A DNA stretch of 12,564 nt from an uncultured Bacteroidales bacterium (GTDB taxonomy: Bacteria; Bacteroidota; Bacteroidia; Bacteroidales; Paludibacteraceae). Location: positions 1 through 12,564 of the forward strand of contig CALATT010000108.1 of the NCBI GenBank assembly GCA_937891905.1, in the 5' to 3' direction. Position 1 is the stretch's first letter. Every line of letters starts with the position of its first letter. A program made the position numbers and the translations under genes. Shown here piece after piece: positions 7,101 to 11,312 of this stretch. A model generated the notes under the pieces. The model did no database searches, was not told the DNA's origin, and worked only from the letters and a program-made list of their open reading frames with translations.

Positions 7101-9718
7101 TTTCCATCACCTTCTGCTGTTGCGAAGACGGCGTAGAAGGTTGTTTGGTCCTCGGTGAGAGTAACAGTTTCGCCGAGTTCGTAGAATTTAGAAGTTGGCT
7201 TATCTCCTGGATTAGGAATAGCAACTGTACTCCAGCCTACAAGTTCTTTGGTGTCATCTTGACAAGAACCACCAGCAATAAGTTCAGTTGGTAATGTGTA
7301 TGAAGTAGAAGTTTGTGCGTCTAATTCTTTGGTTGTACCATTCTCTGAGAGAGTAATGCTATAGAGTTTGCTCCATTTAGCAAAATATGTTTTGTTGCCT
7401 GTAATGGTGCCTGTAGTTGTGCATTTAGAGCCACTCACCTCTCCTGGATTTGCTCCTTTCGCATTATACCAACCACCAAACTCATATCCATCCAATGTGA
7501 GAGAGGTGTACAAATCAGCTATCGTCTTTGAGGCGGTATTGTAATCGTATGTAAATACAAGATTACCATCAACAAGTTCCCCTTCCTTATATGTGAATGT
7601 ACCTGTTTTGTCGTTTGGATAGTTAGGGTTTAATGTTACTTTGTATTGATTGATAGTCCATTTGGCTTTCAGCTCTATATCACCAGTGATTTGAGTACTA
7701 AAATCAAATTCTGTATCACCATTATGCCAACCGATAAAAGTATGTCCTGCTTTTGTAGGATCGTTAGGTTTAGTTGCTGTTTTTCCGTTTTCTATGGTTT
7801 GTTCTGTAACGGCAGAACCTCCGTCGGAGTCAAATGTTACGGTGTATGTTGGGATTGCTTCCCAAACGGCATAGAGGGTTGTATTAGCAGAAACATTATT
7901 AATGGTTCCTCCTGCTTGATATTCAGCCTCTGTATCATCAGCTGTAGACCAACCCACGAAATTGTAGCCATCTTTTGATGGTTCTGTTGAGCAGATTTCA
8001 AAATTCTCACCACCAGCTACACAACTATTTTCACATCCAGGATTCCAAGATCCTCCGTTTAGGTTATATGTAACACTATAATATGAAGTAAAAGTGCGAA
8101 CTGCTGCATCTGGGCTATCGCTGTATGTCATACCATCACCGATGGCTTTTACTGTCCAAGTATAAATTTTACCCGCCGTTACCGGACTAATATAAACGGA
8201 AGTAGAACTTTTATCAATTTGTGTGGATGTACCATTTAGTGTATATTCATATTTAGAAGCTCCAGAAACCGCATCCCAAGCAAGAGACACACCAGCACAG
8301 GTAATAGTTTCTCTTAAATTGCTTGGTGCATTGAGAGGAGTAGGGGTAGGAGTACCACAATCAGGAGTGGAATGGTAGTAGGTGGTAGTGATAGTACCGC
8401 CGGCAGAGGTGGTGGTATAGATGACTTCGATAGCAGTAATACGCACTTGACCATTTGTTGCACTTCCCGTATTTCCTACACCAAAAGTAGCTGATGTAGC
8501 ATTTATAGTAGTTGCAGTACCTGAATTTACATTAGTTCCCTTATAGGTCAAAACACCTGTGTTGCTAACCGAATATGTGACCTTTACCGTTTTTATCGTA
8601 CATCCTGTAGCTGCTGAAAGAGTGAGGGTTGCCTTTTCAGTTTGATAAAAACGCCAGTTGGTACCGCTTGTATAGTATTTACCTGTATTAGTTCCGGTAC
8701 TTGCAGTTGCAGTTATATTTTCATCAATTGTAACTAAACTGTATTTCGTATCATTATTCCAATTATGCGCAGTTGCATAGTTAGAAATGGAAACACTTTT
8801 TGTTACTTCTGTTTCACCTCCGCCACCATCTGTGGTTTCTGTCTTGCTATATACAGCATAAGCAGCTCCTGTTGAGGTTAACTGAGTGATATAAGACGGC
8901 TCCGTTTCAGATTTGGCATATTCTGAACCATACCAACCCGCAAACTCCCACCCATCACAAGCATTCTCCACATAATCCCCTGTTGTAGGAAGTGTGTATG
9001 GACTTGTTTGATTGTTAATTGTTGTTGATATACCTTTGTAATGCAAAGTAACATCTATAGTTTGGGGCACTACTGGAGTAACTTTCTTATATATACACAC
9101 ATCTCCCTGTCCACTGCCATAACATGAGAAAATAGGAGGATTATTACTTGAATTATATCTCAACCAATTACGAGTATTAGTACCTGTTGCTTTGATGGTT
9201 GCAACACCATTTGCAGCAATAGTGATTTTCCAACTACCATTGGCATTATTGGTTGTTTGTGTTTTTAGATGGTTGCTGCCTGATGACGCTGCATACAGAT
9301 AACCACTACTACCAGTATAGAATGCCCAAGTACCAGATGTATTACCAGCTTTAAGAGTGAGGATTTGGACAGAGTTGCTTGGAGTTTTAATTGTGCTTTT
9401 ATCTTGGCTCTTTGTGATTGCTGCTTGTCCGCGGTTATTTCCATTTTGGGTTGTACTAAGGGCATAGTCAGCGGCACTTGCTGCTATAACCACTTCATCG
9501 CCCACAGCTAAGTCATTGACATTAGTCACAAGTGTCCATGTATCCGCTCCCCACAAATTTGTGGTGAAAAAAGAGAGGAGGAGGAAGAATATAGATAAGG
9601 TTAGGAATTTGCGCGAAGTAGTTTGTCCCTTAGTGGGGGGGGTATTCGCGCGCAAAGCGCTTGACAAAGAAATAGACTGATTGTTTGCCATCTGAGCAAA
9701 AGAAGTAGATGTTGTCAT
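1193..9718 (-). CDS. Giant modular T9SS-secreted surface protein (InlB-type repeats, Fn3, lamin-tail domain)
   Basis: 2841 residues, likely exported by Sec and then T9SS. In order: a long n-region (1-36); hydrophobic signal core about 37-57 with cleavage near Ala58; a beta-rich module (59-212); an InlB B-like repeat (220-290); a beta module with a VRITAIEVIY-type end (308-436); Fn3 (462-544); four InlB B-like/Listeria-Bacteroides repeats (546-866); beta modules at 874-1030 and 1249-1413 sharing DWSGDYLI, with an Ig-like segment (about 1038-1155) and another InlB-like repeat (about 1160-1245) between them; an Ig-like segment (1418-1546); a fourth related beta module (1547-1702); two Fn3 domains (about 1707-1790, 1795-1885); a lamin-tail-like domain (about 1917-2150); a beta-rich tail with WFTLPFDC at 2383-2390; and a type A T9SS sorting domain (about 2770-2841, LYDATGKLLYN ... 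TGTYFVSV). No catalytic domain is visible, so adhesion or a structural surface role is inferred. ATG at 9718 or Met10 could start it; both lie upstream of a C8 tract. It ends in three tandem in-frame stops (TAA TAG TAA). Confidence 0.93.
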   Translation of the reverse strand: MTTSTSFAQMANNQSISLSSALRANTPPTKGQTTSRKFLTLSIFFLLLSFFTTNLWGADTWTLVTNVNDLAVGDEVVIAASAADYALSTTQNGNNRGQAAITKSQDKSTIKTPSNSVQILTLKAGNTSGTWAFYTGSSGYLYAASSGSNHLKTQTTNNANGSWKITIAANGVATIKATGTNTRNWLRYNSSNNPPIFSCYGSGQGDVCIYKKVTPVVPQTIDVTLHYKGISTTINNQTSPYTLPTTGDYVENACDGWEFAGWYGSEYAKSETEPSYITQLTSTGAAYAVYSKTETTDGGGGETEVTKSVSISNYATAHNWNNDTKYSLVTIDENITATASTGTNTGKYYTSGTNWRFYQTEKATLTLSAATGCTIKTVKVTYSVSNTGVLTYKGTNVNSGTATTINATSATFGVGNTGSATNGQVRITAIEVIYTTTSAGGTITTTYYHSTPDCGTPTPTPLNAPSNLRETITCAGVSLAWDAVSGASKYEYTLNGTSTQIDKSSTSVYISPVTAGKIYTWTVKAIGDGMTYSDSPDAAVRTFTSYYSVTYNLNGGSWNPGCENSCVAGGENFEICSTEPSKDGYNFVGWSTADDTEAEYQAGGTINNVSANTTLYAVWEAIPTYTVTFDSDGGSAVTEQTIENGKTATKPNDPTKAGHTFIGWHNGDTEFDFSTQITGDIELKAKWTINQYKVTLNPNYPNDKTGTFTYKEGELVDGNLVFTYDYNTASKTIADLYTSLTLDGYEFGGWYNAKGANPGEVSGSKCTTTGTITGNKTYFAKWSKLYSITLSENGTTKELDAQTSTSYTLPTELIAGGSCQDDTKELVGWSTVAIPNPGDKPTSKFYELGETVTLTEDQTTFYAVFATAEGDGNGNYIKVTSEPTDWSGDYLIVANGNCFDGSRTTTIDAGGNYKSVTISNNEITSNTTTDSYSVSISKSTNNGKYYIKTKSGYYIGSTAASDNELLNSTTTKYDNTISISGNDVTIKGTNSIFRFYVQSGQTPRFRYYKGTTNTVLPQLYKKSSGTSYSDYTTTCVEVPDPILSFVTTPADPIVFDPVNCGSTTSKAQAKTVQVSGANLQEYVSVEVTGPYKIARTSSTNLSDYTTSLTLDKTTTGAIHSNYQTVYIISTPPAQSTEATTGTLTFTTTKGNTLTVNLSTPTVNCTTYALTFNDRGNKTVENYYAGASVSKPEDPTGVCTDPIHYVFDGWAEVTVANGSTEYTKVTFPYTMPGQNKTLYAVYRYLTSGGNGDYNLVTSVLDDWSGDYLIAYSDQIFANGKIGGKDGIGAAGEKVDLSSYITNNTIPAAEGDKYKVSLEAINGGYLLKTQDGQYNYQSSNTNGLETTTNKNTATNYKLSVNFVSFEEINLCLSGNAEGAIFQYNTDQQGYFRFYKNGGQQPVYLYKKADGTTYYTTSPVCGPMLEITSGKEIYVTGGYGTGRNTVIAQQTVEYRATRLKTQNGSAGGKAPDVKVAANGITIGGEVTDKVKVVELTQNKELIGDKYTITGTVTVQYTPKANNLQEEIQVQLAVDYNSEAKDNFTVYARSLPQEFVIVAKQGDKWYALNGDMSGHDAEKANGYLQVDDIGDPTKAIFAPCNTIYTFDGMVDGGNKEYVRFQGIDGKYLWAASEGNTGIQNYAKNTPTAGTIAYNWQLYTSDNETYQLQNEGNGRKLGLSKDLNFGMYSYVSTLQQDIRILPIEAKCIYNYAPTNLKVSVLKSTSVTLTWDAVAGATKYQYSTDGNTWTDAGTEPTVTINGLTEGKGYTYYIRAYHEDDATKECIDYSEITFTTADCDDVPADITYSADLTSITVTWTAVSTNCTVRLYSDEACEAEDQIKFADELKGSVTFSQLDRNTTYYVRVFAEGTCASPIVPVKTEDVELDIVEWDKDKIYVDINTNEKVSVTLENEVSYGSGSGKKADELFFSKYFEGSGSLKMIAIYNGTGKDVNLSEYRIDRGGNGDATNISKTYDLSQLGVIKQGQEIIFYSWPLTSEDSYSCSQSFLESKAQESGLDANPRWILCDAKTHSGIEFEAMDFSGDDPLLFYKGNTLIDVFGVSTAAERPSSKEICSGRYDNCWSATGVSNMDYGKTTEDFPNGEIPYGVNVDDETITAYTARVIMFRKNTVVSGKNAVTKNNTTFATFADEWEARQVCRSGDDGNLTCAAYQELGTFDYSKYYTKFESMGDDLVFDTNSRNSDGTITVPISGLNKQSCRNIKITVKDAAGNVLKSQDYKVPIMITTDQETAYTDENKNQNAFYALQENLATVEVDGNGNPTGNKTNLTLEQVREICKTCDVVVRDNATLTKVTDGTTNDHPQVRNVYVYEGASIVIPDGDNHNYTINGLSLRRKGDVVASAQVQGTGKFVLPADEPVCLDLRVDANNWHWFTLPFDCLIEDVTWVDGTPAKYNTDWFLMYYDGESRAASTNPYDNHWKVYDGTTIKAGKGYIVGITGDLTHPNYTFELRFPMAQDVLTAEQTRKTVPVNAWGVKSDNKPNNLGWNLVGNPYLNYYKTAVEYSPLAGLPLIKYTSSDLVVGEFYEEENGNIPFLVTPIDGGWYEYRQELASEVNMMPFTAYFVQVGDPKTHTNGEALNASFEASNRGKKSIVRRAPREVEEIEEPIIVRVELTNSKGESDKTSLVIDDRFTNEYEMNGDFFKWFGDYYNYYTKPVLYTIGADQGKRAFNALNEELAKQPIPMGMYAAQAGNYTFSLNQQFDLSRVEEVWLYDATQSTYTNLMQSDYTFSTSKVNGAGRFSLSVKLAPKVATNIDNVTADKVWATTHTKQVIVNGLENGMHLWLYDATGKLLYNEPTSNYQHTYVVPQTGTYFVSVMNGNQKQTIKVVVE
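1196..1411 (-). other. T9SS type A C-terminal sorting domain of the giant protein
   Basis: Residues about 2770-2841. The segment shows the features of Por secretion system sorting domains: a first strand KQVIVNGLEN (from Lys2780), then LWLYDATGKLLYNE, a central VVPQTGTYFVSVMNG and the final strand TIKVVVE at the extreme C-terminus. In the family this domain targets the cargo to the outer-membrane translocon and is removed by the PorU sortase, with attachment to A-LPS in several species. None of the T9SS components is in this window. Confidence 0.9.
3269..3970 (-). other. Lamin-tail-like domain of the giant protein
   Basis: Residues about 1917-2150 begin with LFFSKYFEGSGSLKMIAIYN (Leu1921 onward), the usual opening of bacterial lamin-tail domains (F-S-E-Y-x-E-G-S-x-x-x-K-x-x-E-I-Y-N). 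This copy has Lys-Tyr where Glu-Tyr is usual and Ala-Ile-Tyr where Glu-Ile-Tyr is usual. The YNGTGKDVNLSEYRI stretch and later DVFGV and MFRK segments also fit. The family is found in secreted bacterial proteins, often next to nucleases or phosphatases, and is thought to be a binding or anchoring fold. Here no enzymatic neighbour domain is visible. Confidence 0.75.
7121..8083 (-). other. Four consecutive InlB B-like repeats in the giant protein
   Basis: Residues about 546-866 hold four units, each starting with a V-T-x-x-x-N/D-x-x-G-type strand, carrying a central G-x-x-F-x-G-W or equivalent, and ending in a YAVW, KAKW, FAKW or YAVF strand (ends near 619, 687, 782 and 866). This is the Listeria-Bacteroides (Flg_new/InlB B) repeat pattern, a small ubiquitin-like beta fold used as a stalk or adhesive spacer. 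Further single copies lie at about 220-290 and 1160-1245. The units are well diverged from each other, so they are old rather than a recent tandem expansion. Confidence 0.8.
9545..9610 (-). other. Signal peptide core of the giant protein
   Basis: Residues about 37-58: a basic Arg36-Lys37 pair, a strongly hydrophobic stretch FLTLSIFFLLLSFF and a TNLWGA end with probable cleavage before Asp59. The preceding n-region is 36 residues from the first ATG or 27 residues from Met10, longer than the usual 5-15. No Met codon lies between the C8 tract and the hydrophobic core, so the export signal depends on a start upstream of that tract. Confidence 0.8.
9608..9656. repeat. Inverted repeat flanking the homopolymer tract
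   Basis: On the plus strand TTTGCGCGAA (9608-9617) is mirrored by TTCGCG-CG-CAAA (9645-9656). The arms match over 10 bp with a 2-bp insertion in the right arm; the inner 7 bp (GCGCGAA/TTCGCGC) are perfect. The 27-nt loop contains the eight-base homopolymer. It lies inside the coding sequence just before the signal peptide core. It may be chance in a GC-rich patch, or a structure that promotes slippage or shapes the mRNA near the start. Confidence 0.55.
9635..9642 (-). repeat. C8 homopolymer tract in the 5' coding region
   Basis: Eight consecutive C on the coding strand (G8 on the plus strand) encode the ACC-CCC-CCC of Asn-Thr-Pro-Pro at residues 25-28. It is the longest G/C run I see in the window, in an AT-rich gene. 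A change of one or two bases would shift the frame before the signal peptide, silencing the 2.8-kb-aa product. This makes it a candidate contingency tract; the consequence is inferred, the tract itself is seen. Confidence 0.75.
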
Positions 9719-9750
9719 ATTATCTATGATTTTAATATTATTCTATTTTA

Positions 9751-9825
9751 GCCTCCGCGGAGGCGATAATGGCGGCAAGCCGCAAATCTATCTAAAGCGT
9801 TGTTATATTATACGCCCCGCAGGCG
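9751..9825. repeat. Cluster of three short GC-rich palindromes
   Basis: The 140-nt spacer between the antirepressor-like gene and the giant gene contains a perfect 14-bp palindrome GCCTCCGCGGAGGC (9751-9764), a hairpin GCGGC-AA-GCCGC (9772-9783) and a hairpin CGCC-CCGCA-GGCG (9813-9825). They stand out against AT-rich surroundings. None is followed on the minus strand by a T run, so terminator function is not supported. They could be small dispersed palindromic elements, protein-binding sites, or structure in the 5' leader of the giant gene. Confidence 0.65.
9783..9790 (-). promoter_or_regulatory. Possible -7 box for the giant gene
   Basis: The minus strand reads TAGATTTG, an exact match to the Bacteroidota -7 consensus TAnnTTTG. 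Transcription would start near 9776, giving a leader of about 60 nt that includes the 14-bp palindrome. No TTTG/TTG -33 box is visible at the expected 19-21-nt spacing, so this is weak. The alternative is read-through from the upstream gene. Confidence 0.3.
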
Positions 9826-9858
9826 GTGGTTTGTTGTTTAATTATATTATCTTCCCTT

Positions 9859-10710
9859 TTACTCCTCTATATTACCCAACGGCAATTCATCTGGCGGGGT
9901 GGTAAAATGCACTGCACGCTTATTTGAAATGACCGTTCTACCCAATTCTTGCTCCAATTGTTCACGCGCTACATACGCCACATTACCTCCGCGCTGCGCC
10001 ACCTGAGCATTAGCTTGCAAGCCCTGCGGATTCTCACGCTGACTCAATTCTGTCGCCGCCGCCTCAGCCAAACCATTAAGCATCAATTCCACATTTGTCA
10101 TATTATCTCGCAGGCTCTCTTTGCGCAATCCCTTATGCGCCTTATACTCGCGAGTGGTCATACCACTCCACGCTTTAGATATAATATCCGTTAGTAGCGC
10201 GTAATCACGATCCTCTCTCATTCCGCCGCGCTTCCATTCATCCGTCAGCCCCTTGCGCACTTCAATAGTCTTAATACGCTGATTTATCCATGCCTCTGAA
10301 TAACCTAATCGACGATAATCACGAATGGCCTGCTCTATACTCAATTCAGGATCTTGCAACTGCTCTAGGCGTTGACGACCTACCTCTGCTAACCACAACT
10401 TAAAAGGCTCGGCTTTCTTGCTTGGGACAGATTGAATAAGACGAAACAACTGCTCGGTAGTAGCTACATCGGTGAGGCGCATTTTGCCGTCAGGAGCAGG
10501 GAGTTTCAACTGTACGATTTTTTCGTACACTTCACTTCCCTCTGCTTGTAACTTGCGTTTGAGGTCACTCCAATAACGACGTGGCGTAGTGCTATCCGTT
10601 AAAACTTGAATAACATCCACCACAGAGAAGAAGTACTGCTCCTTCTCCTCGTCCCAAATGTAGCGAACTTGCTGACCTTGGAATAATTGTATTTGGTTGT
10701 CTTCTGACAT
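9859..10710 (-). CDS. Bro-N / DinD-like antirepressor-family protein
   Basis: 283 residues. The N-terminal part (about 10-118) fits the Bro-N domain of phage antirepressors: a YFFSVVDVIQVL opening, RRYWSDLKRKL, then TTEQLFRLIQSVPSKKAEPF-KLWLAEVG, the usual aromatic-Trp-x-x-Glu-Val end. The C-terminal part has the layout of DinD-type proteins: KxxKGLRKESLRDNMTNVELML-type helix (about 193-212) and an NVAYVAREQLEQELGRTVIS helix (about 243-262). Family members are DNA-binding regulators in phages and in bacterial chromosomes; E. coli DinD is SOS-induced and inhibits RecA activities. Which role applies here is not shown by the sequence. The ATG at 10710 directly precedes MSEDNQIQLF and gives a normal length; stop TAA at 9859-9861. 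No integrase, capsid or other phage gene is in the window, so it reads as a stand-alone chromosomal copy. It lies 140 nt upstream of the giant gene and about 600 nt downstream of the OmpA gene, with a plausible own promoter and a long leader. Confidence 0.85.
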   Translation of the reverse strand: MSEDNQIQLFQGQQVRYIWDEEKEQYFFSVVDVIQVLTDSTTPRRYWSDLKRKLQAEGSEVYEKIVQLKLPAPDGKMRLTDVATTEQLFRLIQSVPSKKAEPFKLWLAEVGRQRLEQLQDPELSIEQAIRDYRRLGYSEAWINQRIKTIEVRKGLTDEWKRGGMREDRDYALLTDIISKAWSGMTTREYKAHKGLRKESLRDNMTNVELMLNGLAEAAATELSQRENPQGLQANAQVAQRGGNVAYVAREQLEQELGRTVISNKRAVHFTTPPDELPLGNIEE

Positions 10711-10724
10711 ATATTTCTTTTTGG

Positions 10725-10737
10725 GCGGCGAAGCCGC
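10725..10737. repeat. GC-rich hairpin upstream of the antirepressor-like gene
   Basis: GCGGC-GAA-GCCGC, a 5-bp perfect stem with a 3-nt loop, 15 nt upstream of the start codon on the transcribed strand. It resembles the GCGGC-AA-GCCGC hairpin at 9772-9783 and shares CGCGGCTTCG (reverse complement) with the sequence at the right edge of the window (12540-12550). It may sequester or mark the translation start region, or be another copy of a small dispersed palindrome. Confidence 0.5.
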
Positions 10738-10820
10738 GAAGGGTGTATTATTTTTTAGTGTAGGGTGTAGAGCTTGCTTTAGTTATGAACTATGAGTGAT
10801 GAGGAATAAAAAACAAACAA

Positions 10821-10837
10821 AACTGACACAATCAGTT
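10821..10837. repeat. Inverted repeat AACTGA-n5-TCAGTT
   Basis: Perfect 6-bp arms separated by CACAA in the long leader of the antirepressor-like gene. Its dyad form is compatible with an operator for a dimeric regulator or a weak hairpin; a chance origin is possible at this arm length. Confidence 0.4.
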
Positions 10838-10915
10838 CTGCTTTAGGCGCGGAAGAATCCACAATATTCCTTATGAATACTTACACACAAATTATATATA
10901 TTCTTCTTTATCATA

Positions 10916-10947
10916 CAAAAGTAGTGTCTTAACCGTTGGTACTTTTG
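10916..10947. repeat. Inverted repeat CAAAAGTA-n16-TACTTTTG
   Basis: Perfect 8-bp arms (10916-10923 and 10940-10947) with a 16-nt spacer. It lies about 50 nt downstream of the proposed promoter start on the minus strand. The arm-to-arm distance (24 bp centre to centre) puts both arms on a similar face of the helix, so an operator is possible; a leader hairpin is the alternative. Confidence 0.45.
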
Positions 10948-10996
10948 ATTTGAAAGCAAATAATATACAATATTATTCCTTTCTTGAAATACGCTG

Positions 10997-11028
10997 CAAA
11001 ATTACGAAAAAATCACCACATATGCAAG
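10997..11028 (-). promoter_or_regulatory. Bacteroidota-type promoter for the antirepressor-like gene
   Basis: On the minus strand a -7 box TAATTTTG (10997-11004) matches TAnnTTTG exactly. A -33 box CTTG (11025-11028; consensus TTTG) lies 20 nt upstream, the expected spacing. Transcription would start near 10990, leaving a leader of about 280 nt before the ATG at 10710. The TTCGTAATTTTGCAGC context is common upstream of Bacteroidales genes. Confidence 0.6.
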
Positions 11029-11118
11029 TGTTTATTTATAAAAAATAAAAATGCTAAGCAAAAGTAACAAAACAAACAAAGAACAAAGAGCAAAGCCACC
11101 AGTGACAGTTCTATGTAG

Positions 11119-11141
11119 TACCGTGATGGTACCGTGATTGG
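11119..11141. repeat. Tandem 11-12-bp duplication
   Basis: TACCGTGATGG (11119-11129) is followed directly by TACCGTGATTGG (11130-11141). The junction makes a hairpin GTACC-GTGAT-GGTAC (11118-11132). Close by, CCTGCATGTAG and CCTGCACGCAC (11151-11172) are also adjacent 11-mers sharing their first six bases, so an 11-bp period may extend through the patch. Confidence 0.5.
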
Positions 11142-11242
11142 ACTGAAAACCCTGCATGTAGCCTGCACGCACCCTTCAGTGATGTTCAGGATGCGTAATA
11201 ATCGTACCCTTGTGGTTAAGAACGAGATGCGAATGGTGGAGG

Positions 11243-11312
11243 GTCTAGAGTGGAAAGTCAAGAGTGGAAAGCTAAAAGGGGAAAGCTAAAAGGGGAAAGT
11301 CAAGAGTTAGAG
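11243..11312. repeat. Five-unit 14-bp tandem array overlapping the ompA-type stop codon
   Basis: Five units of 14 bp: GTCTAGAGTGGAAA, GTCAAGAGTGGAAA, two identical GCTAAAAGGGGAAA, and a degenerate GTCAAGAGTTAGAG. The order A-A'-B-B-A'' suggests at least one recent unit duplication. The last unit supplies the TAA stop (11307-11309, minus strand) and the final Leu codon of the OmpA-family gene, so the array begins exactly at its 3' end. Confidence 0.8.

Larger units (their letters stand above)
10711..11306. other. Gene-free region of about 600 nt
   Basis: No convincing gene is present. From left to right it holds a GC-rich hairpin (10725-10737), two inverted repeats (10821-10837, 10916-10947), a promoter candidate (10997-11028), an A-rich stretch (11030-11095), an 11-bp tandem duplication inside a GC-richer patch (about 11100-11240) and most of a 14-bp tandem array (from 11243). 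An 82-codon minus-strand frame (11013-11261) runs across it but starts inside the repeat array and overlaps the promoter. No clear hairpin-plus-T-run terminator for the OmpA gene was found. Confidence 0.6.

Noticed and set aside
7646..7978. A 110-codon plus-strand frame with many Cys and Phe
   Set aside because: It lies fully antisense to the InlB-type repeats of the giant gene; its composition is what the complement of that coding frame would give, and it has no domain.
1193..9718. Several merged genes or a frameshifted giant
   Set aside because: One uninterrupted frame runs from the signal peptide to a typical T9SS domain with consistent domain order, so a single intact gene is the simplest reading.
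9859..10710. Prophage or phage-defence island
   Set aside because: The antirepressor-like protein is the only phage-type gene; no integrase, structural, nuclease or toxin/antitoxin partner and no attachment-site duplication were found.
11013..11261. An 82-codon minus-strand frame with a hydrophobic C-terminal half
   Set aside because: It starts inside the 14-bp tandem array, overlaps the best promoter in the window, and its hydrophobic half is encoded by an A/T-rich stretch that gives such residues by composition. No family is recognisable.
11243..11312. CRISPR array
   Set aside because: The 14-bp units abut without spacers and no cas gene is present.
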